42,010 bases of DNA from NCBI GenBank assembly GCA_040877875.1, contig JBBDNC010000010.1, positions 1 to 42,010 of the forward strand, read 5' to 3'. Each line of letters opens with the position of its first letter. Position 1 is the stretch's first letter. This stretch comes from JBBDNC01 sp040877875 (lineage in GTDB: Bacteria > Bacteroidota > Rhodothermia > Balneolales > Balneolaceae). The notes beneath the pieces are model-generated. The model made no database searches. It was not told the DNA's origin and saw only the letters and a program-made list of their open reading frames with translations. Below are positions 7,793-15,984 of the stretch, piece after piece. A program made the position numbers and the translations under genes.

Positions 7793-8554
7793 ATGAAATT
7801 AAAAAACAAAGTTTTCATCATAACAGGAGCCACAAGTGGAATGGGCAAAGGCATTGCGTTGAAATTAGCCGGGGAAGGAGCTTCTGTTTTACTGAACGGA
7901 AGAGATCAAAAAAGGGCGGAGGCTGTTCTCGACGAGGTCGAATCGAAAGGTGGCAAAGCCGAATTTCTTGCCGGGGATGTGGGTCGGGAATCAACAAATC
8001 AGAAGTTAGTTGAAAAAGCCATTCAGGAATTTGGGCAACTGGACGGAGTTGTTACCAACGCAGGCATACTTGGTCTGGGGAAAATTACTGAACTTACGGC
8101 AGACAAATGGTACCGAACCTTCCAGACCAACCTTGATTCAGTTTATTTTCTGCTGAAATATGCGATTCCTGAGATGGAAAAATCAGGTGGAGGGGTTGCC
8201 GTGATCAATGCCTCGATAGCTGCTTACAAATCCTTCCCAAATCACGCTGCATATTGTGCCTCTAAAGCAGGGCTTGTAGCTTTGGCAAAGCAAGCGGCAG
8301 TGGATTTTGGCCCAAAAATCCGGGTCAATATCATGTGTTCAGGTCCTGTAGATACGAAGCTATTGCATGATTCGGCTATTGCCTTTCCAAACCCGGAATC
8401 CGCCGTCATCGAAGCAGAAAAGGCTACCTTGATGAAACGGCTTGGCCAACCGGCCGATATTGCTAAATTGGCTCTCTTTCTGGCAAGTGATGATTCCTCC
8501 TGGATTACCGGAAGTGCAATGACAATTGATGGCGGGATTATTGCAAACTCATAA
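7793..8554 (+). CDS. Short-chain dehydrogenase/reductase (SDR)
   Basis: A classical SDR of 253 residues that should catalyse an NAD(P)(H)-dependent oxidation or reduction of a hydroxyl or keto group; the substrate is not predictable. The nucleotide-binding motif is TGATSGMG (residues 11-18). D62-V63 bind adenine, NAG is at 89-91, and the catalytic residues are S141, Y154 and K158 in YCASK. The C-terminus WITGSAMTIDGG is the usual SDR ending. The residue after the second beta strand (NGRDQKR, 35-41) carries a basic pair that would favour NADPH. It stands alone between mobile-type DNA and a broken gene, so it has no operon context. Confidence 0.9.
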   Translation: MKLKNKVFIITGATSGMGKGIALKLAGEGASVLLNGRDQKRAEAVLDEVESKGGKAEFLAGDVGRESTNQKLVEKAIQEFGQLDGVVTNAGILGLGKITELTADKWYRTFQTNLDSVYFLLKYAIPEMEKSGGGVAVINASIAAYKSFPNHAAYCASKAGLVALAKQAAVDFGPKIRVNIMCSGPVDTKLLHDSAIAFPNPESAVIEAEKATLMKRLGQPADIAKLALFLASDDSSWITGSAMTIDGGIIANS

Positions 8555-8582
8555 TCGGCCTCAAATTAAAAATCGTTTCTTT

Positions 8583-8922
8583 TCATGACTCCATCTCAAT
8601 TCGGTATCTCGCCACCTGCTGCAGACCGGTCTCCTCATCCGTCTCGCGAGTATACATGTAGCCGTTTTGAACTACTTCAATCGGTTCGTCCCGCGGCCAT
8701 TCGAATTTGGTGATTAGCTCCCCGGTATCCTCCAAGACCCACCATTCGTATACGCTCATATCTTCCACTGTCGTGGCAATCCAAAGCCGGTTTTGATCGT
8801 CGATTTTCATTTCTGAAAGAACCGGCCAGGTCTTAGGAAGATTCATTGAGTCCATGTTACTGATAAGTAGATCATGAACCCCGGCTTTCCCTCTTCCGAA
8901 ATTACCTCTTCCAGTAGCGGAT
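8583..8922 (-). pseudogene. C-terminal fragment of a 6-bladed beta-propeller protein
   Basis: The last 90 codons (from an ATG at 8855) read as the end of a 6-bladed beta-propeller lipoprotein of the kind common in this lineage. WPVLSEMKIDDQNRLWI is a blade start with the D.xGRLWV-like turn, followed by a second blade and a YRIEME end. The frame continues open upstream to about 8922, where an in-frame TGA occurs, and those extra residues (GRGKAGVHDLLISN) do not look like a propeller blade. Full-length relatives have about 350-400 residues, so most of the gene is missing. It is read as a remnant left by recombination. An independent small gene is possible but less likely. Confidence 0.6.
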
Positions 8923-8992
8923 CAATTAAACAGCTAACGTTCAACGATGGAAGTGAAAAAGAGCGAATCCGGTTCGATTGCGAACAGAAAAG

Positions 8993-10033
8993 TTATGAAC
9001 TGGAGTAGTTCGTTCCCGGACCGGCTCCATGCCTTTCAATCAGATTTTTTTCTGTTAATTCGGACAGTATTCTCTTCACGGTTGGATTCGGGATATCTAA
9101 TTGCTCACTGATTTCACCAGATTTACACCCGGGATGATGTTCAATAAACGTAATAATGGCCTTTTCACGTGGAGAAAGAGTAGCTTCCACTCCTTGTGTA
9201 TGGAGTTTATCCATCAATTGCTGTTGAATATTTACAAGAGCGTCGAAAAAAAACTGAATCCATTCGGTAACTTCTTCACCAGGTCGGTTGACCTGGCAAC
9301 TTCGTAAAACACGATAGTACTCTGACTTTCTATTCTCAATCTCATGTTCAAAACTCACATATTCAATCCACTTATAACCGTTTTGTAAGAGCAACAGGGT
9401 AGCCAATAGCCGGCTAAGCCTGCCATTTCCGTCCTGAAATGGGTGAATACTCACAAATTCATAGGTAAAAATGGCACACTTCACCAATGGATGTGTTCGT
9501 TGATCCCGGTGATACCATTCCACCAAACCTTTCATTGCTTCCTGTGTAGGAAGTCCTGGTTCCGTTGTTTGAAAAACAAGCTGTGTAGTCCCGTCGGCCA
9601 GCTTCGCTTCTACCGCATTACTTTGTTGTTTATAATCGCCCCTGTGCCATTGATCCTTCTGGCTGTGCCTGAGCAGGACGTTATGAAGATGCTTAAGACT
9701 ATTTTCGGAAATGTCCATATCCACATAGGATTCAGAGATTAAATCCAGCGTATCAAAGTACCCCACGACTTCCTGGGTATCCCGATCAACAAGTTTAGTG
9801 ATATCAATTGCTTTCAAAAGCACTTCAACTTCATCGTCAGACAAACTGGATCCTTCAATACGAGTAGATGCGCCAACACTTCGTACAGTTGCGATAGACT
9901 TTAACTGCCTTAGGCTTTGTCCTTCTTTTTTCTCTATCGATGACCACTCAGCGTCAAAACGGTCAATTTGACACATTCGCTGGATCAGCTCCCAGGCTAG
10001 TTTCAGAGAAAAGTTGTAGACAGTTGTTACCAT
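8993..10033 (-). CDS. Fic-domain protein (probable AMP-transferase) with winged-helix C-terminus
   Basis: Fic enzymes usually transfer AMP (or another phosphate-containing group) onto protein hydroxyls. This 346-residue protein has the complete active-site motif HPFQDGNGRLSR at residues 197-208, with catalytic H197 and the anion-binding loop. The N-terminal part carries STRIEG (56-61), matching the inhibitory [S/T]xxxE[G/N] helix, so the protein should be self-inhibited by the glutamate (class II arrangement). Residues about 285-346 form a winged helix (GEISEQLDIPNPTVKRILSELTEKNLIERHG), suggesting DNA binding or autoregulation. It is divergent from the toxin-antitoxin pair and shares a repeat-rich intergenic region with it. 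Confidence 0.9.
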   Translation of the reverse strand: MVTTVYNFSLKLAWELIQRMCQIDRFDAEWSSIEKKEGQSLRQLKSIATVRSVGASTRIEGSSLSDDEVEVLLKAIDITKLVDRDTQEVVGYFDTLDLISESYVDMDISENSLKHLHNVLLRHSQKDQWHRGDYKQQSNAVEAKLADGTTQLVFQTTEPGLPTQEAMKGLVEWYHRDQRTHPLVKCAIFTYEFVSIHPFQDGNGRLSRLLATLLLLQNGYKWIEYVSFEHEIENRKSEYYRVLRSCQVNRPGEEVTEWIQFFFDALVNIQQQLMDKLHTQGVEATLSPREKAIITFIEHHPGCKSGEISEQLDIPNPTVKRILSELTEKNLIERHGAGPGTNYSSS

Positions 10034-10062
10034 ATCTTGAATATAGGAAAATTATCTATAAA

Positions 10063-10101
10063 TGATACGATATGATACGAAAATATACGATCGTGATACG
10101 A
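10063..10101. promoter_or_regulatory. Phased tgatacga array, likely operator
   Basis: The octamer tgatacga occurs at 10063-10070, 10073-10080 and 10094-10101, with a variant atatacga at 10083-10090. Spacing is 10, 10 and 11 bases, so all four lie on the same face of the helix. The palindrome acgatcgt (10087-10094) joins units three and four. The array lies 30 bases upstream of the fic ATG and 64 bases upstream of the PIN toxin ATG, the expected place for an operator serving both divergent genes. The binding protein could be the Phd-type antitoxin or the Fic winged helix; this is inferred. Confidence 0.55.
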
Positions 10102-10164
10102 TAGGTCGCTTTTAGCCAAACAAAATGTATATGAATGTTAGTTGTACAATTGTTACATTGATGT

Positions 10165-10563
10165 ATGGTTATCACAATAGATACATCAGCCTTGCTATCT
10201 GTACTTCTCAACGAGAAGCACAAACCGGCAATCGTCGAAGTGACAAAAGGCCATGACTTGCATGCCCCGTCGTGTTTGGATGCAGAAGTTGGAAATGCAT
10301 TATCTGCAATGTTTAAACGAAATCTTATAACGTTAGAAGAAGGTGAGCGGGTACTTTCACAGTTTGGTGAAATACCTATTCGCAGAACGAAACTAAGATT
10401 AAAAGAGGCAACAAAATTGGCACATACCCATAATATCTATGCCTATGATGCCTATGTACTGGATTGTGCCCTGCAATATCGATCACTATTGTTGAGTTTA
10501 GATAATAAGTTAAAGGAGGTTGGGAAAGAATTGCAATTAACGTTATTGGAGGTATCCGAATGA
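10165..10563 (+). CDS. vapC: PIN-domain ribonuclease toxin (VapC-like)
   Basis: Small PIN nuclease of 132 residues. The family's acidic metal site is complete: D6 (VITIDTSALL), E41 (LDAEVGNALS), D95 (YAYDAYVLD) and D113 (LLSLDNKL). VapC toxins cleave tRNA or rRNA and stop growth when released from the antitoxin. The stop overlaps the antitoxin start by 4 bases (10560-10563). The order is reversed from the usual antitoxin-first vapBC operon. An 8-base palindrome ttgtacaa (10142-10149) lies just before the gene and may belong to its promoter. Confidence 0.88.
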   Translation: MVITIDTSALLSVLLNEKHKPAIVEVTKGHDLHAPSCLDAEVGNALSAMFKRNLITLEEGERVLSQFGEIPIRRTKLRLKEATKLAHTHNIYAYDAYVLDCALQYRSLLLSLDNKLKEVGKELQLTLLEVSE

Positions 10564-10781
10564 AAGTATATACCTATTCCCAGGCCCGACAAAAGCTGGC
10601 AAAATTATTGGACGATGCCCGACAGGAAGGACAAGTACAAATTAAACGGCGAGATGGTCAAACCTTTATTTTAAAACCATTCGAAGAGAAGAAATCGCCT
10701 TTGGATGTCCCGGGTGTCACTACAGGGATAAGTCTGCGTGATTTAAATAAAGCCGTTCGAGAAAGTAGGGAAAGAGGATAA
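10560..10781 (+). CDS. Phd/YefM-type antitoxin
   Basis: A 73-residue protein starting inside the toxin stop codon. Residues 1-40 (VYTYSQARQKLAKLLDDARQEGQVQIKRRDGQTFILKP) have the Phd/YefM N-terminal fold that dimerises and binds operator DNA. The rest is a charged, probably disordered tail (residues 42-73) of the type that wraps the toxin. Its role is to neutralise the PIN protein and repress the locus. The pairing of a Phd-fold antitoxin with a PIN toxin is known, and identification is supported by adjacency and overlap. Confidence 0.8.
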   Translation: MKVYTYSQARQKLAKLLDDARQEGQVQIKRRDGQTFILKPFEEKKSPLDVPGVTTGISLRDLNKAVRESRERG

Positions 10782-10883
10782 AACGATTTATGAAACCTCT
10801 TTAATAGATAGATTAGAAAACCGGATATTCCTCTGGCATACCCTCACAATTCTCTCAAGGGCGAATAGCCCCGGCAATCCCAC

Positions 10884-11876
10884 CTACCCGGCAGGGTTCA
10901 TCAGTCGATTTCGGTGGATTTCAGAATCCTCTGTTTCCTCCGGGCCAATGGTATACTGGTAGCTGATCATCTCCCCGACTTCCCCGGAATCATTTAAACT
11001 CAGATCGATACGCCCCAGGCGGATGCCGCTGTGCCCGGCCTGGGTTACAAGGGTCGGACTGCCATTCGGCGAAATAATGCGTTCCGGCCGGTCCAGGAAT
11101 GTATGCGAATGTCCGCCTATAATCAGGTTAATCCCATCTACCTGCGAAGCCAGCTTGCGGTCATCGATCCGTTGATCTTCATACCGGTAGCCCAGGTGAC
11201 TCAGACAAATAATGTAATCACAATCATGATAGGTCGTAAGACTGCTCACCATCCCCCGCGCCCAAACTACCGGATCCCGGTAGCGGACCGAGCCGTACAG
11301 TTCTTTTTTTACAAGACCTTCCGGATTGATGCCAAGGCCGAAAATGCCGATACGAAATCCATCGAAATCCCTGACCGCATACTTCTCAACAAACGGTGTC
11401 ATCGGGGTGTTTGACACATAGTAGTTGGCGCACAGAAAGGGGAATTCTGCCGCCGGGGCCACCTCGGCAAATCCTTCCAGCCCATTTATGAACTCATGCT
11501 CACCCAGGCACATCGCATCATAGCCCATTTTAGACATCAGCTCAAAACTCCGCCTCCCTCCGAAAAGGTGAAACCAGGGAGTTCCATGAAAGACATCCCC
11601 CGCATCCAGCAGCAAGGTGTGTTTTTCGCTGCTGCGAATCCGATTTACAAGAGTCGCCCGGCGTGTCATCCCCCCCAATCCTGCGTGTTCAACCGCATGA
11701 TCCGAAAAAGGATCGATCCGGGAATGAGTATCATTCGTATAAAGAAGAGAAATCGTACCGGCACCGGCAGATTCATTTCCCACCGTCGGACGTGAGGCAA
11801 AGCCGGACAACCCGGCCCATCCGCTCACTGTAAAGGCCAGACTTTTCTTGATAAACTGAAGTCTGTCCATATTCAT
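10884..11876 (-). CDS. Metallophosphatase half of a split 5'-nucleotidase
   Basis: Calcineurin-like phosphoesterase of the UshA/5'-nucleotidase type, 330 residues, probably periplasmic. Metal-site motifs are LLYTNDTHSR (45-53), DAGDVFHG (91-98), LSHLGY and GGHSHTF. The usual GNHE motif reads GEHE here (E126-H127), so the metal-bridging Asn is replaced. The N-terminus (MDRLQFIKKSLAFTVSGWAGL) looks like a Tat signal with only one of the two arginines. The nucleotide-recognition C-terminal domain is absent from this protein and is encoded by the overlapping upstream gene (4-base overlap). The two probably act as a complex; this is inferred. Confidence 0.85.
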   Translation of the reverse strand: MNMDRLQFIKKSLAFTVSGWAGLSGFASRPTVGNESAGAGTISLLYTNDTHSRIDPFSDHAVEHAGLGGMTRRATLVNRIRSSEKHTLLLDAGDVFHGTPWFHLFGGRRSFELMSKMGYDAMCLGEHEFINGLEGFAEVAPAAEFPFLCANYYVSNTPMTPFVEKYAVRDFDGFRIGIFGLGINPEGLVKKELYGSVRYRDPVVWARGMVSSLTTYHDCDYIICLSHLGYRYEDQRIDDRKLASQVDGINLIIGGHSHTFLDRPERIISPNGSPTLVTQAGHSGIRLGRIDLSLNDSGEVGEMISYQYTIGPEETEDSEIHRNRLMNPAG

Positions 11877-12637
11877 GAATTCAGGTTCCGGATCCGATGG
11901 TCCAGTACCGGTTCGAGACTGAGTCTGGCTTTCATATAATCGATAAACAAATCCCGAATCAAAATGGGAAAATCGTAACGCTCCTCATAGGGGTGCAGGG
12001 ACTCAAACTCGCCGCTATGATCCGCCAGTTCACTCGTCGTGGCAAGATAATAGGTACGATCCGGGACCAGGGTTTCCGCGTTCACCAGAACTCCCTTTGC
12101 TTCATCCCCGGCAATTCCCATTCTCATCCCGCTGACCGGCGCTCCTCCCTTTCGGGCAATTTCACCTGCCAGTTCTGCAACATTCCGGCCGGTTACCTTT
12201 AATATGACCAGTTCACTGTTATCCGGCATTAATTCATAAAGATCCCTGCGCGTAATTATTCCTTCCGGAAGTTCGAGCCGCAGTGCATTTCTATCGATCA
12301 GCCCCAGATGGACAAATTCCTGCATCTCGAGAGCTGCCCGGTACCTTATCATGTCAGCGGCCAGGTTTCCCAACAAGCTCTCCGGGTTATGAAGCTCAAG
12401 AGGAACCTTCGTCTCGGTAATTCCCTGGCCCATTTCCTGCTCGTATATTTCCCGGTAGGGCTTCAGCCATTCCTCCAGTTCCTCATCCTTCGAGACATCT
12501 GGGTCAAGCGAATAAAAATATTGAGGATCAAGAGGACCCTCCGGGCCTTCCGCGGCCTGCTTGAATGGCAAACAGGCAGCGATTGAAAGAATAACAAAAA
12601 GCGATATGAAAATGACGTTCAGAAAAGAGGACTTCAT
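11873..12637 (-). CDS. 5'-nucleotidase C-terminal domain lipoprotein
   Basis: This 254-residue protein has a lipoprotein signal (FLNVIFISLFVILSIAAC, lipid Cys at residue 22). The body is the substrate-binding domain of 5'-nucleotidases: NLAADMIRY, the DRNALRLELPEG block, RRDLYELMPDNSELVILKVTGRNV, and the YYLATTSELADHSGEF end. It has no metallophosphatase part. In this lineage the two halves are often separate genes, and the 4-base overlap with the phosphatase gene downstream supports co-production. Likely located at the membrane, where it would guide nucleotides to the phosphatase. It begins 4 bases after the DUF4412-like gene. Confidence 0.85.
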   Translation of the reverse strand: MKSSFLNVIFISLFVILSIAACLPFKQAAEGPEGPLDPQYFYSLDPDVSKDEELEEWLKPYREIYEQEMGQGITETKVPLELHNPESLLGNLAADMIRYRAALEMQEFVHLGLIDRNALRLELPEGIITRRDLYELMPDNSELVILKVTGRNVAELAGEIARKGGAPVSGMRMGIAGDEAKGVLVNAETLVPDRTYYLATTSELADHSGEFESLHPYEERYDFPILIRDLFIDYMKARLSLEPVLDHRIRNLNS

Positions 12638-12641
12638 CGGC

Positions 12642-13391
12642 TCAGGGACGATCTCTCATCATTCGCATGATCAGTTCATTAAACCCGAGCAAGCGCATAT
12701 CCGCCGGAATCTCCAAAAGGTTTTCATCCACCCCCGAATTCGTCACCTTCACAGCTTCAATCACAGCATTCAAATTGTCATTCTTATAATACTCAATTAA
12801 CAGGGGGAAACTGTTTTGGTTCATAAATACCTCAATGGGCAGATCGGATTGCACCATCATGGCTGTTGAATTGGACCATGTATCATACAGGACCCCCCAA
12901 TTCACCTTGATCTCATCCGTTAACCAAACCGAAATGTAAGAATCATCCTCCGGGTGATGGACTTTCAACTGCTTGACAGTATAAGTGGAAATCTCCCGGG
13001 TCACTCCCGTTTCCTCTACGAGACTCCAGTCAAATCTTTCAGCATTCTCCCGGGCATTTCCCTGGAAGCGATCCAGCATTTGGGACAAGCCGTCAATATC
13101 GTTTTTGGAAATTTGTATCCCCTCTGTCTCATCCGTCTTGAAAACAAAATCTTCCAAATCATGTCGAATCAGCAGCCCATGAGCACGCACCCCTCTCATT
13201 AAACGGTATGGGGCTTCACTCTGCATCAATATTCGCTTGGGAGTGATAAAAAAATGCATGAACCGGCCTTCCTGTTCATCCTGGCCGGGATTAAAAGCAC
13301 GGAAAACCACCTGGCCTTCAAACTGCGCTTTGAGTGTCGGGACATCGACGAACAGTAAAAATACAAACAGCAACAGGAATTTTCGTGTCAT
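12642..13391 (-). CDS. Exported DUF4412-like protein
   Basis: A 249-residue protein with a clear signal peptide (MTRKFLLLFVFLLFVDVPTLKAQ). The mature part resembles the DUF4412 group: an opening FEGQVVFRAFNP strand, a statement of the type FFITPKRILMQSE, a central YTVKQLKVHHPEDDSYISVWLTDEI and a VWxT-like beta-rich body. Members are periplasmic or outer-membrane-facing with unknown function; a lipid-carrier-like fold has been suggested for related families. It sits between mnmA and the split 5'-nucleotidase genes in an apparent operon with 18- and 4-base gaps. Confidence 0.6.
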   Translation of the reverse strand: MTRKFLLLFVFLLFVDVPTLKAQFEGQVVFRAFNPGQDEQEGRFMHFFITPKRILMQSEAPYRLMRGVRAHGLLIRHDLEDFVFKTDETEGIQISKNDIDGLSQMLDRFQGNARENAERFDWSLVEETGVTREISTYTVKQLKVHHPEDDSYISVWLTDEIKVNWGVLYDTWSNSTAMMVQSDLPIEVFMNQNSFPLLIEYYKNDNLNAVIEAVKVTNSGVDENLLEIPADMRLLGFNELIMRMMRDRP

Positions 13392-13409
13392 ACGGTGAGA
13401 AGTGTTAGG

Positions 13410-14561
13410 TTATAGGACTGTTGAATGAGTCGTACCGGTTGTCAGTTCATCCATATCTACCTGAACTTTACGAATCCACCCGCCGGCAACCACATCGTCA
13501 TTTTCATAGCATACCACTGCCTGGCCGGGAGTGATCGCTTCTCTTCCGGCTGGAAAATAAACAGAACACTCGTTTTCATTTAATTGAGTGATCGTACCCA
13601 GGGCTCCGGAGTCATTGTATCGAATTTTTCCCGTAATCTCCATCTCTCCACCCGGAATTTGATCATACTTGACGAGATTTATTTCATTGGCAAGACACGT
13701 CGTGCTGACGAGATCTTCCTTCTCCCCAATCGTGATGATATTATTTTCCGCATCGATGTGAGTCACATAGACCGGATGGCCCATGGCCAGGTCCAGGCCG
13801 CGGCGCTGGCCGATGGTATAAAACGGATATCCTTTGTGTTCTCCGACCACGTTGCCTTCCTGGTCTACAAACTTGCCACCCTTTACTTTCTCATCGAGTC
13901 CGTCTACCTGGTCCTTTAGAAAACGATGGTAGTCATTGTCCGGGATAAAACAGATTTCGTAGGAATCGGGTTTATTTGCAACATTGAGCAGGCCGAAATC
14001 TTCGGCAAGCTGACGGATTTCCGTTTTTCGATAATTCCCAAGAGGGAAGATCGTTCTGGCAAGATGTTCCTGTTGCACTCCCCAGAGTGCATAGGACTGA
14101 TCTTTATTGTGATCCCTTCCCCTGGAGATCACATACCGGTCGTTTTCCCTGCGTACATTTGCATAGTGTCCTGTGGCAATATAGTCGCATCCAAGGTTAT
14201 CCGCACGCCGAAGGAGCGCTGCCCATTTGATATGGGTATTACAGAGAACACACGGGTTGGGAGTACGCCCGCTCGTATAATCTTCTATAAACCGGTCGAT
14301 TACCCAGTCACCGAATTCATCGCGAATATCTACGATAAAATGTTTGAACCCATGCCGTACTGCGATCTGGCGGGCATCATTCATGGATTCCACCGTACAG
14401 CAACCTGTTTCTTTCCCGTTATTCCCACCACTCCGGTGATAATCCCAGGTTTTCATCGTAATTCCAATCACTTCGTACCCCTGCTCATGAAGCATCACGG
14501 CTGAAACGGATGAATCCACTCCACCGCTCATGGCAACCAATACGCGACCTTTTTTACTCAT
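13410..14561 (-). CDS. mnmA: tRNA-specific 2-thiouridylase MnmA
   Basis: Adds sulfur to position 2 of U34 in tRNAs for Lys, Glu and Gln, using ATP and a persulfide relay. The 383-residue protein has the PP-loop SGGVDSS (12-18), the nucleophile C104 in PNPCVLCNTHIKW, and the persulfide-receiving C204 in SYEICFIPDNDYHRF. The ATGHYA segment (129-134) and the C-terminal beta-barrel are present, and length is normal. It appears to be the first gene of a minus-strand operon ending with the split nucleotidase. Confidence 0.97.
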   Translation of the reverse strand: MSKKGRVLVAMSGGVDSSVSAVMLHEQGYEVIGITMKTWDYHRSGGNNGKETGCCTVESMNDARQIAVRHGFKHFIVDIRDEFGDWVIDRFIEDYTSGRTPNPCVLCNTHIKWAALLRRADNLGCDYIATGHYANVRRENDRYVISRGRDHNKDQSYALWGVQQEHLARTIFPLGNYRKTEIRQLAEDFGLLNVANKPDSYEICFIPDNDYHRFLKDQVDGLDEKVKGGKFVDQEGNVVGEHKGYPFYTIGQRRGLDLAMGHPVYVTHIDAENNIITIGEKEDLVSTTCLANEINLVKYDQIPGGEMEITGKIRYNDSGALGTITQLNENECSVYFPAGREAITPGQAVVCYENDDVVAGGWIRKVQVDMDELTTGTTHSTVL

Positions 14562-14722
14562 GTCCGGATAGGTTATTTATTAGCTTCTAAAGGTAAGAGT
14601 TTTTCAGTGTAAATGTAATGGTTTGGTAAACGTCCGCTCTCCTGAAAAATTTTCCAATTAAAGACAGCTATCAGTCCTCAGCCACCAGCCTTCTCTGTTA
14701 ACTGCTTACTGTTTACTGAATT

Positions 14723-14749
14723 CTGACACACTGTTCACTGACACACTGT
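14723..14749. repeat. Short direct repeat next to the HNH gene
   Basis: The 12-mer ctgacacactgt occurs at 14723-14734 and 14738-14749, inside a wider stretch of ctgtt/actg-rich near-repeats (14699-14750). It begins one base beyond the stop codon of the HNH gene. The rest of the 14562-14750 spacer shows nothing else. Function unknown; possibly slippage-derived. Confidence 0.4.
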
Positions 14750-14750
14750 A

Positions 14751-15248
14751 CTACATATACAGGTAAGGTTTCCAGTTTTCCTGTACACCGCCCAGTATAT
14801 CGCGGAAAAAAGTAATGTGAATCGGCCGAAAGGGCTTTCTGAGAAGGGGCATATCTGCCTCTTCGGGGGTCCGGTCTCCCTTTTGAACATTGCATTTATT
14901 ACAGGCAGTCACCAGATTCTCCCAGCTATCGGTCCCTCCCCTGCTGCGAGGTAAAACATGATCCAGTGTCAGATCAGACTTGTGCCCGCAATACTGACAG
15001 ATGTGTCCGTCGCGTTTCATTACATTTCTTCGGGATAAAACAATGCGTGTATAGGGGATTCGGATAAACCGGCGGAGTCGAATCACAGATGGATAAGTAT
15101 ATTCTTCCGTAACGGTATTGATTTTTCGCTCGGGATCATCGTGCAGCAATTCTGCCTTTTCCAGAAACAACAATTTCATGGAGCGTTGCACAGAGCAAAC
15201 ACTCAGGGGCTGATAATCCTGATTCAGTACTAAGACATTGCTATCCAT
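14751..15248 (-). CDS. HNH endonuclease
   Basis: A 165-residue stand-alone HNH nuclease. The zinc ribbon and catalytic core are intact: C84-x2-C87 (CQYCG), the DH pair D96-H97 in LTLDHVLPRSRGG, the Asn in WENLVTACNKCN, and C116-x2-C119. The N-terminal segment (MDSNVLVLNQDYQPLSVCSVQRSMKLL) is shared by a widespread family of housekeeping HNH proteins in bacteria. Its cellular role is not settled and it is not linked here to any phage or restriction gene. Divergent from the Cys-rich gene at 15546. Confidence 0.9.
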   Translation of the reverse strand: MDSNVLVLNQDYQPLSVCSVQRSMKLLFLEKAELLHDDPERKINTVTEEYTYPSVIRLRRFIRIPYTRIVLSRRNVMKRDGHICQYCGHKSDLTLDHVLPRSRGGTDSWENLVTACNKCNVQKGDRTPEEADMPLLRKPFRPIHITFFRDILGGVQENWKPYLYM

Positions 15249-15545
15249 TGATCGTAGGTATTTGCAGGCATATATGCCGTCTGAGCTAATTGTTGAGGGT
15301 TACAATGCCTCTAATGATGATTTATTTTTTGCAAAATATCAAGCCTTTTAATCCAATCAGTACAACAATACTCATTCAAGCGAATCCTCTGGTTTTATAA
15401 AATGGCAGAATGCAAAAAATTTCGTCCGTTCAACACCAGGATTATTAAAAATAGTATTCGAACGGAAAAGATTTATCAACTCATACTTTTAAAAAAAGGG
15501 ATTAATCTATATATTTAAGACAAAATACTCTTATAAATTATAATA
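15249..15545. other. AT-rich spacer between divergent genes
   Basis: This spacer separates the HNH gene from the Cys-rich exported protein. It is strongly AT-rich, especially 15470-15545, and presumably holds both promoters. I see no tRNA, hairpin of note or short gene in it. Confidence 0.5.
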
Positions 15546-15962
15546 GTGTCGGGAAAGCATAAATTTACACATTGGGTTGTCTCTCTCCTCTTCACAGGAG
15601 CGTGGTTACTGCAATGCATATCCCCGTTGTTGATGCAACAGATGAATCGGCATCACAGTGAAGCGATGACCTGCAGTTTGAAGGGTGATTGTGTTTCCTC
15701 ATCTATGCACAAAAACCAAACATGCGACTGCAAACATGCAATTGATAACAATACGGAAGAGCATGTTGTTACTCTCTGCGGCTGCAAGTACCATGGAAAT
15801 GAACTGTTCGGGCCGGCATCCCCGTTTCAAATTAAAATATTGCTGTTGTCTACTTTCCATCCACTGACTTTTTCGAAGAAAACTCTTTTCTCCCCTCCAA
15901 ACCAGAGGCGCTTTTTAATCATTTCGGATGACATTTTCCATCCGCCCCGCCTCTTTGCATGA
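15546..15962 (+). CDS. Small Cys/His-rich exported protein (HYC_CC_PP-like)
   Basis: A 138-residue protein translated from GTG; this start is favoured because the hydrophobic segment THWVVSLLFTGAWLLQCISPLL (8-29) then forms a signal peptide or anchor. The mature part has His pairs (H36-H37), M33/M41/M54, and Cys at 43, 49, 60, 62, 78 and 80 in CxC pairs. It ends FHPPRLFA. The layout recalls the short HYC_CC_PP proteins often found just upstream of TonB receptors in Bacteroidota. Metal binding, probably copper, is inferred from the thiol and imidazole content and from the OprC-like receptor downstream. No enzyme domain is recognised. Confidence 0.6.
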   Translation: MSGKHKFTHWVVSLLFTGAWLLQCISPLLMQQMNRHHSEAMTCSLKGDCVSSSMHKNQTCDCKHAIDNNTEEHVVTLCGCKYHGNELFGPASPFQIKILLLSTFHPLTFSKKTLFSPPNQRRFLIISDDIFHPPRLFA

Positions 15963-15984
15963 TCTCCTGATTTTAGTGTGTTGT

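Noticed and set aside
10063..10101. Possible CRISPR array or replication iterons
   Set aside because: The units are only 8 bases at one-turn spacing with no spacers and no Cas or Rep gene; an operator fits better.
10884..12637. Split 5'-nucleotidase as a frameshifted single gene
   Set aside because: Each half has its own signal sequence and start, with a coupled 4-base overlap; separate halves are a known arrangement in this lineage.
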